Both the position numbers and the translations under genes were made by a program. The notes beneath the pieces were generated by a model. That model worked only from the letters and a program-made list of their open reading frames with translations. It was not told the DNA's origin and searched no databases. From Gnetum montanum (taxonomy: Eukaryota; Streptophyta; Gnetopsida; Gnetales; Gnetaceae), in assembly GCA_015680685.1 (NCBI GenBank), contig MNCI01003828.1, positions 18,089-63,711 on the forward strand: 45,623 bases of DNA, in the 5' to 3' direction. This document shows, in pieces, positions 33,702-44,757 of this stretch; positions within the stretch are counted from its first letter, which is position 1; every line of letters starts with the position of its first letter.

Positions 33702-34226
33702 ATGGCCCCTAAAAGAAGACAACAAGGAGGAGCTTCTCAAGGTGCAACCAAACAACCAAGGGGAGGCAAAGGCCAAAGACTTCATGTAGAACATGCAGAG
33801 CAGGAGGCACAATCACTCACCATCCATCATGGAACCCTTGTTACTACATAATCTATCCAAGCAAAAGGTGCGGAGGTTAGGGCCCAAGCCTATGAAGAGG
33901 AATGATGGCTATTTTCAGCATAACATGTCAATTCCAATCAAGTGTTCCTGCAATTTCCATGTTCATGGAAAGTGTTGACTCCATCAAACATTGGAACATC
34001 AGCATGGATGGTTCATAACCTTTGGATAGAAGAGGAGAAACATCAAGTGCTTCTTCAATGGTATCAATCCCAGAAGCTTGATCATGTAGGACAAAGGAGA
34101 GGCACCCATAGAGGAGCCACCACTACTAGGAACTCCATGAGTTCCAAAAGTTTTTCTTTTGTGTCTATGTCCAAATTTTGTCTTGATTCCACACTACGGC
34201 ATAAACTTATTTTCACCATCCAATAA
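33702..34226 (+). pseudogene. Second ORF of element C, 175 codons with three stops, unknown function
   Basis: ATG at 33702 begins MAPKRRQQGGASQGATKQPR, a very basic, Gly/Gln-rich start. The same frame continues to the TAA at 34226 with only three internal stops (two TAA, one TGA). All three are explained by single C-to-T changes in CAA or CGA. The C-terminal half reads FPCSWKVLTPSNIGTSAWMV and more. No known domain is recognised; element D has no obvious counterpart. It could be an accessory protein or a captured fragment. Confidence 0.4.
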
Positions 34227-34299
34227 TCCCGTACCTATCGACTGTGTAATCAATGGAACTTGTCCTCACTGTAACTCAAGGATGAGTTTTCACTCAATC

Positions 34300-34308
34300 G
34301 TGGGGGTA
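34300..34308 (+). promoter_or_regulatory. Polypurine tract, element C
   Basis: GTGGGGGTA lies directly before the 3' LTR start (TGATGAGT). The B element has ATGGGGGTA before its LTR start. This is the expected plus-strand primer site. Confidence 0.75.
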
Positions 34309-35092
34309 TGATGAGTCATCATTTAGTTCATCGCGATATCATGTATGCGTCATAGCCTATCTTCTCATCTATAAATAAGAGGTTGACAGTTCCATTAGGG
34401 TGAATCAATTTAGAGTTACTTTTGATTTTAGTTTTTATTTTTCCTCTCAACCCTTTTCCTCCTAGTGTATGCCTGTAGTGTGGTAATTATAATTGTACAA
34501 CATCCTTATTCGAGTGTGATGTACTTGGACATGCACATGACTAGAAATAAAGATCAAGATTACTTCATCATTGTAGCATTCACTTAGCTTAATTATTGGA
34601 TTTTTATTTACTTCTTTCTTAGTTAATCTCTTCTCACCCTAAACTCCTGTTAAACACAGAATGAGTATGGCTTGATCACAAGCATTTAAGTGTGACTACT
34701 TGGTAACCCAGTAGCGTACCTAGGATCTGTGCTTGGTAATCTCAGTGGTAGTCATGCACGAAGTCCAAGATGTGTATAGATGATTGAGGAACGGATGCTC
34801 ATTGCACTTAGGCTAGCTTAGATTCTCTCTCACCCTTTCTCTCTTAGCTTAGTTAATATTATCTTCCATTGCTTTCAAGAGTAGCATTAGCATAGGAACA
34901 CATCATACACCTCACTCTAGACTAAATCATACATGATAAAGCTAACACTAGTCCAGGTGGGAAGACAACGAACTACAACCTAAGGATAATTGTCTAGATG
35001 CCACAACTAGCCCATATGTAGAGTTTGACCGGATCGTGCATGAAACGCTCGTATTCGTATGGTTGAGTGTAGGGGTACCTTGCCACTCATCA
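34309..35092 (+). repeat. 3' LTR of element C
   Basis: 784 bp, same ends as the 5' LTR, followed by CTAAT. Differences from the 5' copy are mainly C/T and G/A, plus a partly destroyed GATATC palindrome. Confidence 0.93.
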
Positions 35093-35097
35093 CTAAT
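35093..35097. repeat. Target site duplication CTAAT, right (element C)
   Basis: Perfect copy of 29425-29429, proving that C is an insertion and that 29429 and 35098 were once adjacent. Confidence 0.92.
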
Positions 35098-35156
35098 AAT
35101 TAGAGTAACTACTCTAATAATAACCATTTTAATAATTAGATTAACCGCTCTAATCA
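35098..35156 (-). repeat. A/B-family LTR, 5' end piece
   Basis: On the minus strand it begins TGATTAGAGCGG at 35156 and runs into the C insertion; it continues at 29429. Words of the type ACTCTAATAATAACCATT occur on both sides of C (about 29407 and 35111), showing short tandem repeats in U3. Confidence 0.85.
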
Positions 35157-35170
35157 TACCCCCATGACTA
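35157..35170 (-). promoter_or_regulatory. Polypurine tract, element B
   Basis: The minus strand reads CATGGGGGTA directly before TGATTAG. The preceding bases (AAGTTTTCATTTAGT) also match the region before the C polypurine tract (GAGTTTTCACTCAAT). It shows that the split LTR is the 3' LTR of B. Confidence 0.75.
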
Positions 35171-37125
35171 AATGAAAACTTATTCTCGAGGTCCTTACAA
35201 AATATTGGAAGGTATGGGATTATTGACTAATTGACAACTGACAAATGATAAACTCAACAAGCCTAGTGAATAGATCAATAAGCATATTACAACACTGTGA
35301 TGAACACTCATACATAAATAACATCCAAGCCTTTATTTTGTAGCTTGTAGAGAAAGAGAAAGAAAGAAAATGAAGCATGTTGCCACCAATGCTGAGATTG
35401 TGCCTTCCATTATTTATCCATAGCCATGTCACCAGACTTGCTCCTTTCATAAATGCTCCAGTTCCAGTCCATCCTGAGTGCTTCCTCCAAGCCCAATTAA
35501 TTATTTGTATGATCGTCATTTGCACACACAACACAGTTACAAATGAGCAAGGATAGATAAACCATAATGTAGTTGATACCTTGCCTCGACATGAAGCGCA
35601 TTGGCTGAGTTGTGGTTATGGAAAAAACTATTTCAGAGATTTATCACAGGTGACTACCCAAGGTGTAGGGGTTAGGTGAATAGTAAAATGGAAAAAATTG
35701 AAAAATTTGTGCTAGGGCCTCCACGACTAAGAGCGAACCTTCGGTAGCTATAAGATAGAAAAATATGAGAAACAAGAAAGATGGGAAAAATAACAATGGA
35801 AAAGCCAATAAAATGGATGTCATGGATGGGGATGAAACAAGAAATGATCGATTACAAGAAATGTTTAAGGGAAAGAAGTTAATAATTGCACTAAAAAGGA
35901 ATGCTAGTGGGTCCTTCTCAAAGCAAGCTCATGCCTTTTATGCCCTGATAAACCCACAAGCCAAAGAGTCCGTAGGCTCTAGAAATGTCATTTGGAAGCA
36001 AGAGTTAAAATCTTACCCACAAGAATTCACCAAAGAAAAAAAATGCATCAACCCAAAAATAGACTAATGATAAAATCAGCAATGAGGTGGAAAAATGGGG
36101 AGAAAGATGGAGAGAAGAGAATGGAATGGAATCCCAAGAACAAGGTTGTATAAAGTCCCTTATGTATTTCATGGTTAATGTGACTGAGTAGAACTCATTC
36201 CAAATCCAGACTTAAAAAAACCACATCTAATGACCTTGCATCAACACACTTGACCAATCCATCTACATGAAGCAACAAGAATGTTTCCACAAAGAGTCAC
36301 CACCATTTTGAGGAGAGTGAGATGGAGAAGTAAGAAGCGAGGAAGGGCCTTACTTAGAGGGAACCTTCAGGCATGGGTAACATGTCTTTCCAGTTTCATA
36401 ACCAGTGCTTGTCGTCCTTTTATTAGGTCTAAGGGGTGTGCTTTGAATTCCCATGTTGTTTTTTTATTTTAAATGGGAACTACCCCATGCAAAGATCCAT
36501 GCATTTTTTTTGAATTTATTTTATCTTAGGGATATGCTTTGAATTCTCACTTTTTTTATTTTTTCTTTTCTTTTTTCTTTTGCATGAGAATCATACCATG
36601 CAAAGACTTATTATTTTTATTAGCTCAGCTTCCCGATAATAGAGCAACGTTGGAATGGTAAGGAAAACCCAAGAAGAAAAAATTCAAGAACCGAAGAGAA
36701 TGGCTAGCACAAATGCATCAAATCCCCTTGAAGTCACACCCTTTTTAATCCTTGAGTCCTTTCTTAGTTTGAGAAATGCCTAATCACCAATTTGTTGATA
36801 GTTCTATTATTTAAAGAAAGGGACTGTACAGCTCCAAGCCAAGAGAGACCATAGAAATTCATGGTTGCATGAACGATGTTGACACATTTCCTGTTATATC
36901 AAAATAACCATACCTTAGTATCAACATTAAAACTCAAAGGTAAAAACCAACCATCGGCAATCAATAGAATATAGTTCATACCATCATCAGGAGCACTTAT
37001 TAGGTGACAATCCCAAAAAAATAAACCACCACACAAAGAAATGACAAAGTATGAACGATGTTGCAAAACAAAAAAAAGAAAAGTTAAAGAAATTTGTAAA
37101 ATAAAAATGTGTAAAAAAAAACTTA
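35171..37125 (-). other. 3' noncoding region of element B
   Basis: No intact ORF. It shares blocks with the noncoding regions of C and D (GTGTGACTTCAAGGGGAT near 36730; AGTGGGTCCTTCTCAAAGC near 35910 on plus). A purine run on the element strand lies at about 36548-36590, roughly 1.4 kb from the LTR. A frame around 35220-35450 encodes hydrophobic runs, but with stops and no counterpart in C. The plus-strand frame at 35765-36067 is antisense to the element. Confidence 0.55.
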
Positions 37126-37129
37126 AAAA

Positions 37130-38260
37130 GGAACTGAGGGCCTCAATTGATCAGTAGAGGTGGCCATCTCCCCCATGACTAAGTTGAAAGAAGGAGATCT
37201 GAAATAATGAGCAGGGTCATCCCTTCTCAGAGGTATTATGTGCACTGGCCGTTCTAAGTTCATGGAAGGGTTTGGTCTGTTGCACATTGACTAGTAATCT
37301 CTTGTCAGGGCTCTCAGGTTTCTATATGGCCATGGCCCCTAAAGGAAAGGTTGTATGAATAATGTAAGGTCCTTCCCATAGTGTTTGAAATTTTGTGCAT
37401 TGTGGCACATGTATGGGGTTCCAGTAGAGGACCTTATCTCCTGGTTGATACTTAACCTTTTGAATTTTTAAGTCATGACGTTGCTTGTTATACGCTTTGT
37501 GCAACTCATTTGATGATAGGGAAGCTAATTAGTTTTCTTCTAGCACGTTTAAAGTTGCCAACCTTTGTTTTTGTGCTAGATCAAGGTCAAGGTGGAGGTC
37601 ACAAGCCATGGATAGTGTACAGAGCTCAGTTTGAATCGAAAGCTCTGGAAGTTTTTTGTACAATAACTTATAGGGAGAGTAGCCTATAGGGAGTTTCCAA
37701 GTGGAGTGGTATGCCCAAAGAGCATCATTCATTTTAGTGCTCGAATCTCGTCTATACTTGCTAATTGTCCTTGTCAATATTTTAGTGATCTCCCTGTTAG
37801 TGACCTCAGCTTGTCCATTAGCATGGAGGTGATAAGGTGTAGTCAATTTATGTTCAACCCCTAAGCATTGCATTAACTTACGAAAAGTTGCACCTGTGAA
37901 GTGTGTTCCATTATCCGAGATAAGTGCACGTGGCACACCAAACCTATTTACGATTTGTTGTTGCAAAAATTGTGTAGTTGTAGATGATGTGCAATCTATA
38001 ACAGTAGCTGCTTCAGCCCATTTTGTTAGATAGTCTATGGCAATAATGATGTAAGCTTTTCTATTAGACATTGGTGTAACGGGCCCCATAAAGTCTATTC
38101 CCAAAATATTGAAGGGTTCTAAAGGTTGAATTCATTATTGTGGATCCTTCATTCTAGTAGTCATTCCCCCATCATGTTGATAGCACTCGCAAGATTGGAA
38201 AAATTGATGGATGTCCTGAAATAATGTTGGCTAATAATATCTTGCAAGCAGGATCTTAAT
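37130..38260 (-). pseudogene. pol: Integrase of element B, largely preserved
   Basis: An open stretch of 191 residues (37529-38104) starts GIDFMGPVTP, with the first catalytic Asp. SDNGTHFTGATF holds the second and NGQAEVTNREI the Glu; these residues would cut target DNA and join the element ends. The frame continues past a stop near 37528 (LEEN-stop) to DKVLYWNPI and WEGPYIIHTT, the GPY/F module, then stops at 37324 and reads through as VNVQQTKPFHEL. No chromodomain is seen. The H2C2 zinc site upstream has CECY where A has CKCC. Confidence 0.85.
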
Positions 38261-39062
38261 AGCCGTTCATCTCCCTACATAGTGATCCCCAGAAGGGCCC
38301 TCATGAGCATCTTGGAGAGCTCTTAGTTGGTCAACCTCGAGCACACACCATTGAACCAAGCCATCAAGACACACTTTGTAAAGTTGTTTGTTGATCTCCA
38401 TGAAGTACTTGGCTCTGTGAAGAAACTGTTGTTTCTTCCTAAAGTCCAGCTCCTGTGGTGTTTGTTGGGTAAGGAGATAGGTGAGAATGCTACTATACCA
38501 ATTCGTCTCCATGGGTTGGTTATTCACTACATCGGCAAAGAGAGCTTCATTTACATGTTCATCCTCTTTGTTGTCCTAGTGCAACCGAGATAAATGATAT
38601 GCAAATACGATCTCGGCGCCCTTTCGATTGATCATCGTTAGATCAAACTCCTAGAGGATTACCAGCCATCGTATAATATGAGGGCTAACCATTGGCTTGT
38701 TCATAAGGAACTGGATTGCACTATGATCCGTATGAATGAACACTTTGTAACCTAACACATAGTGCCTAAACTTATTCAATGCAAACACTACAGTCATTAA
38801 TTCTTTTTCTATAATTGTGTAGTTAAGTTGTACACCAGTGATACTCCTACTTGCATAGTGGATGTAGTAAGGATGTTTTTGGTCATCTAACTATGTAAGT
38901 ACGACTCCTAAGGCATAATTGGATGCGTCAGTCATTATATGGAATGGTCTGGACCAATTAGGGGCTTATAGAATGGGAGTTTCTACAAACTTTTATTTCA
39001 AAGTTTGGAATGCTTGTTCACATTCCCTGGTCCATTCAAATGGTACATCCTTTTTCATTAGC
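38261..39062 (-). pseudogene. pol: RNase H, element B
   Basis: Collinear with A. It includes the conserved DAS, EK and TDHSA blocks and NNQPMETNWYSSILTYLLTQ, a spacer between RNase H and integrase. It ends at HEGPSGDHYVGR. A 28-bp deletion near 39072 relative to A removes part of the connection domain. Confidence 0.78.
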
Positions 39063-39880
39063 TCTACCAACAATGAATCTCCTATAGTAGCCAGTGTGTC
39101 TAAGGAATGATCAAATGTCTTTGACAGTTTCTAGTTGATGGGTGATTCCTTGGATGACCCTACATTTATCTGGGTCAACTTCTATTCTTGAATGTGAAAT
39201 CTTATGCCCAAGTACCATGCCTTCTTGGACCATCAAATGGCTTTTTTGCTAGTTGAGCCTTGAGTTGGTTTCTATGCATCTTTTTAGCACTTACTCTAAT
39301 CGGTCCAAGGCTTCATCAAAGCTTGTTCCATAAGTGGAGAAGTTGTCCATAAAGACTTCCACTTCGTTTCCTATTTGCTATTGGAATATTCTTAGAACCA
39401 GGCATTGAAACGTGGCAAAAGCATTACACAAGCCAAACGACATTTTTTTATATGCAAACGTTCTCCAAGGACTAGTGAACGTTTTCTTGGCTTGACCTTC
39501 TAGGGCTATTCGTATTTGGTTTTATCCACTATAGCCATCTAGAAAACTATAATAGCGATGCCCCGCTATGGTGTCTAAGACTTGGTCAACGAATGGCAAC
39601 AGAAAGTGGTCCTTAAATGTTGCCATGTTTAGTAGCCTAAACTCTATACACATCCTCCATTTACCTCCCTTTTTAGGCACAATCACTAGAGGGCTAATCC
39701 ATTCACTATTAGCAATGGGATATATGAACCCAGCCTTAAGAAGCTATTCTATTTTTTCTTTTACTATTTGCTTCAATTTTGGGTTTAATCATCTTTGCAG
39801 TTGTTTTCAAGGTTTCATGGAGGGGTTAGTGTAAATCCTATGCTAGCATATCCTAGGATCTATTTCAGTTAACTCAGGGT
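39063..39880 (-). pseudogene. pol: Reverse transcriptase, element B (catalytic Asp lost)
   Basis: Same domain layout as A. It carries the same D-to-N change in the catalytic box (plus-strand GTTGTCCAT near 39345) and the same LE-stop and LN-stop positions (about 39297 and 39249). Just before the RT it keeps EIDPRIC-stop-HRIYTNPS, the canonical pre-RT motif, of which A has lost 18 bp. More point lesions than A within the palm. Confidence 0.85.
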
Positions 39881-40960
39881 ATGACTAGGAAAAGGCTTTT
39901 GACAACTTATTTATCACTTTCAGTAGTCTTTCTTTTTGTTTGGAAACAAGTCTTATGTTGATGATCATCAATTTTCCATTTTCAAGGATCATATACTCCA
40001 AACTGATGGGCAATGATTTCTAATCTAGGGGCTCTTGTTTAAATCTCTCAGGAATTTCCAACTTCCCTCAATTGATGTTTTCAAGGTTAAGGCTTGGAAG
40101 TTGGCAATGAACTTGCTCTAGTGCATCTATGCTTTCAATGTAAGCACTAGTTATCCCCTTAGTTAGTTCCATGCATGTTAGTGAGTTACTCTCTTGATCA
40201 GCCATTAGCCACTGGGTGTCTTCTTGTCATGTGGCTGCTGCATACAGGCACTTTTGTATATTAATGTCTTGTNCATTTCCTAGTAATACAAGTGAACGAT
40301 GGTAAGGGGGACTTCCCAATAATAATGGGAAGAGCATGGCTAANTAGGAAATGAGCTAGATATGACCACCCACACATAGTGGTAATGATGTCCTCCACCA
40401 GTCCCAAGGGGATAGTGATGGACTAGTTGGCCAGTTCTAGTTGAATATTACTCTTCCTTAATGGAGGTAGGTTCCAGGCTTTGTACATCTCTTGTGATAT
40501 TAAGTTGACTCCAGAACCTAAGTCCAGAAGAGCTTTACATGGTTCATTCCCAACAACTTGGAGATAGATTAGAGGGCTTCCAGGATCAGAGAATTTCCCA
40601 GGAATGTGGCCCACCTTAATCTAGTTAGTAACGACATGTGTTAACATAACCGTATGCATTGAGCTCGGTGTTTGGTTTGAAGGAAGCCCTGAAGCCTTAA
40701 TTGATGGGGAGGCATTCAAAGGTTCAATTGCTTGTGGTTGTGAGGGCTTGGTTGGACTGTTGGTTTTAAAGAAAGGTCTTCTCTTCATACAGTTGTTAGA
40801 ACTAGTAGTGGGTTGAAGATTCACAACCCTCATAGCATTGTGTTGTTGCGGTTGAGTGGGGAGTTCCCCTTGCATCGTTGGAGTGGGTGGTAATGGAGCT
40901 ATCGATGTGAGAGTTGCGGATGGATTTGGAGGGTGGTATGTCTATGGGTTAGCTCCCCTA
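39881..40960 (-). pseudogene. pol: Linker and aspartic protease, element B
   Basis: Protease core KALLDLGSGVNLISQEMYKA at about 40440-40540, identical at its core to A. The Pro/Ser/Gln-rich linker precedes it (40621-40875). Between 40273 and 40344 the sequence is in reverse orientation and bounded by Ns. Confidence 0.8.
40274..40343. repeat. N-bounded inverted segment (assembly error)
   Basis: The 70 bases between N at 40273 and N at 40344 are the reverse complement of what element A has at about 25533-25602. A short overlap (TAGGAAATG) is repeated across the right N. About 190 bases of A (25345-25535) have no counterpart. This is a mis-oriented contig, not an inversion in vivo. Confidence 0.88.
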
Positions 40961-43240
40961 GGAGAAGGAGTCCTATAATAATCTTGAGTTTGATAGTGAT
41001 GTTGTGGTGTCATGTGATTGACAGAGTCACGTGGAGAGATTGGCTGTTGCACGTAGTAGCCATATGAATCCGGTTGTCGATAGAGGTATTGTTGCCTTGG
41101 TGGTGGCATCCCCCATGGCTATGGGTATTGCCACTATTAATGTTGCTCAAGAGGTTGTGATGAATTTTCGCTTGGATAATATGTTGAAGGTTGGTGGAAC
41201 TACCTTGGGTTACTTTGGGGATACAGTAACTGTCGGGGTGCTTGCTGTTTATTAAGTTATGGATTGAGTGCATACACCCCAGACTCTTGTAAATGTGAGA
41301 TCACTGGGAAACATCCTTTAAGATGGTCATATTGGCATATCTCACATCCACCATCACTGTCCATTTCTGAATCCACAACCTCTTCAGCGATGGCCATTTT
41401 TTCCTTACCTTTGTTACGTGCATTGTTGACTTCTCTCTTTTTCTTTTTGTTATAGTCACTACCTTGCTCCTTAGACTCCTCTACGATTTTAAGAAAAATT
41501 TCAAACCTACTATCTAGGGAATCCGACATTTGATCTACCTTTTTTGATACTTCTGTTGTTAACTTTTGGAGTAATAAATTTTTCCTATTCACCATCTCTT
41601 TGAGTGGTGACTCTTCCTCCTCTTCACAGAATCTCACTCCCCTTTTTTGGAGGGAAGGATCTTGGTTGTATTCTTCTGAACTTTCTCTCTTACATAGCTC
41701 CCTTTCTTCCTTAGCTACTTGCTCTAGCAATCTATGAACCTGATGAGACTACTATGATAATATCCCTTAGGCATACATTCCAAGGGTTCTCCTTGTTTCA
41801 TGCCTAAGTCCATCCATGAGATGGCGCAGTCGATCCCGCTGCGAACAACCATGGTCAGGACAACGATGTAACAGTGCATAATAGTGGTCCATGTTAGCAT
41901 CCAAGGGTTCATGATTTCCTTCCTTCCATCCTTGGATTTGCTTTTGTAGGTTAGAAACTTAGGAGTACATTTAATACTTATCATTAAATAGCTCTAACAT
42001 TGTACTCCACCTCCAAATGGATCCTAGTTCTAAGGATCGGTACCAGATTTCAGCTTCTTTCACTAGTGTCCTTGGGAACAACTTTAGTTTTTGCCATTCA
42101 TTTTCTATGTTCTACAAGGCACATGCATCATGGAATGCTTGTAAATGGTTTTGAGGATCAACGTTGTATCTCCCTTCAAATCGTGGGATATTGTTCATGT
42201 CTAACCTCTTGATCCTACTATCCTTTTGGTGAAGTTTTGGAACTCTTACAGCCTCAATTATATCCAACATACTTCTGGTTGCGAGTAGGGATTCTTCATG
42301 GTCATCTCATTCATAGTGTCTGTGATGTCTATGTGGTTTCCTACTCTCCCTTCTTCTATTTCGTGATTCCCTAGAGTGCCCTCGTCCTCGTTTTCGATTG
42401 TCTCATCGATGTTTTTCACTTTGTTTTCCTTTATCCTCACTGCTAGTTTCCTTATGATTGCGTCCGAACGTCGAAGGGGAGGGTGAATACGAAAATGAAG
42501 GTGAAGAAGAAGGAGAACCATCGCCATGATGGTGTTTTCTAGCTTCTCTTCGGTGGCCTTGGCCTTGATCGTGATTATGATTAGAATGTCCACCCTTATC
42601 ATGTGTTTGTGTTCCCTCGTTGAACACTTTGTGTTTGTGGGGATCAGAACTAGGGTTGTGAACCATGGAGTGGAGGTTTTGATACAACACCTCTTGACCA
42701 TTGTTAGGAGGGGGAACATCATTTGGTGGAGAACCTGTTGAAACTAATTCACCATCCCTAATTTTTCTTAAAATGTGCAGGCCGTTATGGGGTCATTTAC
42801 CCTTCAAGGATGCGTGGTAACTCTCCTGTCACAAGTCCCGTTAATGTTGCACTTATGTGGGATGATAGTTCCTTGTATCATGATCGCATGCAATGTATTC
42901 TGTGTATAAAAGTGGCATGCCTATTCCTGTGAGAGCACGAAGGAGCATGTTGGGGATTGATCGGTCTGGAGGCAACACTATGTTACCCTCCAAGTCTCTC
43001 CAATGCAGTTGTTCATCTTGGTGGAGGATAAAGGTGAAATCGGGTACATACTCATCGTGATGAGTATATACTACCCAAAATTGTTGAGGAACTGGTGGAT
43101 CTTGGTTATGTGTGTTATGTCGCCGACTGTCTCTTGTGTTAGTCCTAGGCGGTGAAGTGCTCTTGTGCAAAGAAGAAGACATTTTTGTCTTGTTCGGTGT
43201 GCGATTTACCATTGTCTTATCTTTCCTTTGATCAACCATA
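40961..43240 (-). pseudogene. gag: Gag of element B with long N-terminal extension
   Basis: The extension is better preserved than in A. It includes VVYTHHDEYVPDFTFILHQD, LHWRDLEGNIVLPPDRSIPN (about 42950-43060), then after a few C-to-T-type stops HDQGQGHRREARKHHHGDGS, a Ser/Pro run and an Arg/Glu/Ser/His-rich segment (to about 42260). The capsid domain lies at 41730-42260, the helical part and zinc knuckle CEICQYDHLKGC at about 41330-41730. The ATG used as start in A is ACG here. The extension has no recognised domain; His/Arg/Ser content suggests RNA binding. Confidence 0.78.
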
Positions 43241-43275
43241 ATGGTTTGTTCTAACGTTCCAACAATATGGATGAT

Positions 43276-44030
43276 TAAATTTTTAAATACTTTATCCATA
43301 AGAAATATTCTTTAAAATACATGCTGGGAATTGTACCGTCCGAAATCGTCGGTCTTTGGTTGGAATGAAACAGAAACCTGGAGATCTCTGGACATGCACA
43401 GAAGATCCTACCTTCGCTTGAGAGTGAGCTAGAATTACGAAGGCAAAGTACCTTAAATGGTCTGCACGTAGATCAGGCAAGGATTTCCCCGAACGTACAC
43501 CGATATGCTATATGCTGGGTTATATATAAGCGGCGTAACAAATGTAAAACGGAGCATAAACGTACAAGAGCGTAAACAGTAAACATGCAACAATGAATGA
43601 AAAACTGTAATAGATTTTAGCAGAGAAATGTAGCAATATTATTGCGAAATGAGAGTTGCAATGCACCGGTCTAACGCAGTTGTGACTCTGACACAAGGTG
43701 GACGAATAGCCTCGGTGGATGCAGGGATGACTGTGTGCTGGGTTCAACTGCAGGCACAACGTAAAGGCTATATGCTCAGTGTGCAGGGTCGGGATCTAGC
43801 ATACAGGGTTTTTGCTCTGGTTTCTCAGCATCTTTGGTTCTTTGTCTTTCTTTGGTTTTTTGCTCAAATTTTCCCACCTCGGTCTAGTGAAAAATTGGGA
43901 TTTTTTATACAAGTTTAGACGTGGAACTCGGGTTTTGAGAGGGGATGATTGGCTATGGAGTGCTGGACTCTCGGGTCGGGTGACATGTGGCGCATTGACC
44001 GGGTGCGAAAGAATGAAATTTTACAAGTGT
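43276..44030. other. Unique flank of element B, no gene recognised
   Basis: Composition changes sharply at 43276. A TATA-like TTATATATAA lies at about 43521-43530. The open frames (for example 43649-43918) show no family features. Confidence 0.55.
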
Positions 44031-44560
44031 GCAGCGTGCTACATGCCAGCGTATGCCACTGTATGCTGGCGTATATGTTGTATCTGCTGGGCATATATGC
44101 TGGACGTACACGTTGTCTGCTAGGTGTATACGCTGGGCATATATGCTATGAATGCATGTTGGGCATAGACGCTGCATCTGCTAGGCATATACGCTGGAAT
44201 ATATGCTGGGCATAGACGGTACATCTGCTAGGTGTATACGCTGGGCATAGACACTGCATCCGCTAGGCGTATACGCTGTGCGTATACACTAGGCGTACAC
44301 GTTGCATACTCAGCTTATAAACTCCAGAATGCATGAGGTCAACACCTGATGATTGCTCTGTTCATGTGAGTTGATGCCTTGTACCAAATCTTTCTCTGAA
44401 GTGCTATTTCCATGCCATCTTCAGGGATTGCATGCCGGGCGTATAGATTAGTCATACATGCTGAGTGTACATGTGAGGTGTGTACGTTGGACCTGTACGT
44501 TGGGCGTATACACTATGAATGTATACTTGGGCGTATATGCTGTGAATGCATACTTAGTGA
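44031..44560 (+). repeat. Degenerate minisatellite of GCTGGGCGTATAC-like units
   Basis: Dense array (44041-44320) and a looser one (44430-44555) of 11-13 base words GCTGGGCRTATAY and GCTAGGCGTATAC, separated by TGCATCT. They combine into higher-order periods of about 35-47 bases. GTATAC is palindromic and recurs many times. Related words appear near 43500. Confidence 0.8.
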
Positions 44561-44757
44561 AGACTAAGTATCTTGAGCTGCAAAGTTGCCATGTTTGATA
44601 GTAGATGCCATCATGGTCGTCTGGGGGGCCCAGGGAACTGCTCCTTGTTGAGTTCGACCCTGCTTGAAGCTGTCTATGGGGCCCTCAAACTTTAGTCATG
44701 ATGGGGAATGTCATGACTTAGCTCGATTCTTGTTGGAGAAGTACTAAGCTCAGAATT

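Larger units (their letters stand above)
29430..35092 (+). mobile_element. Element C: complete gag-only LTR retrotransposon (TR-GAG-like)
   Basis: Two LTRs of 784 bp each (29430-30213, 34309-35092) with TGATGAGT...ACTCATCA termini, primer site at 30215-30232, polypurine tract just before 34309, and a perfect CTAAT duplication. The internal region is 4,095 bp. It has a decayed gag, a noncoding stretch and a short second ORF, but no protease, RT, RNase H or integrase motif in any frame. That is the definition of a TR-GAG-type nonautonomous element. LTRs differ by roughly 65-75 positions by eye (near 9 percent), so the insertion is old. It lies inside the LTR shared by A and B. Confidence 0.92.
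35157..43275 (-). mobile_element. Element B: Athila-like Ty3/gypsy element, 5'-truncated
   Basis: Minus-strand internal region from Gag to the polypurine tract, about 8.1 kb. It is the most complete copy: Gag with extension, zinc knuckle, protease, RT, RNase H, H2C2, integrase with all three catalytic residues, and GPY-type end. Similarity to A stops at about 43275, some 45 bases short of the primer site, so its own 5' LTR is missing. An inverted, N-bounded segment at 40274-40343 is an assembly error and about 190 bases next to it are absent. Confidence 0.88.

Noticed and set aside
35220-35534. Env-like ORF in the B 3' region
   Set aside because: Hydrophobic runs exist, but the frame has stops and is not conserved in C or D. 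Not enough to call an envelope gene.
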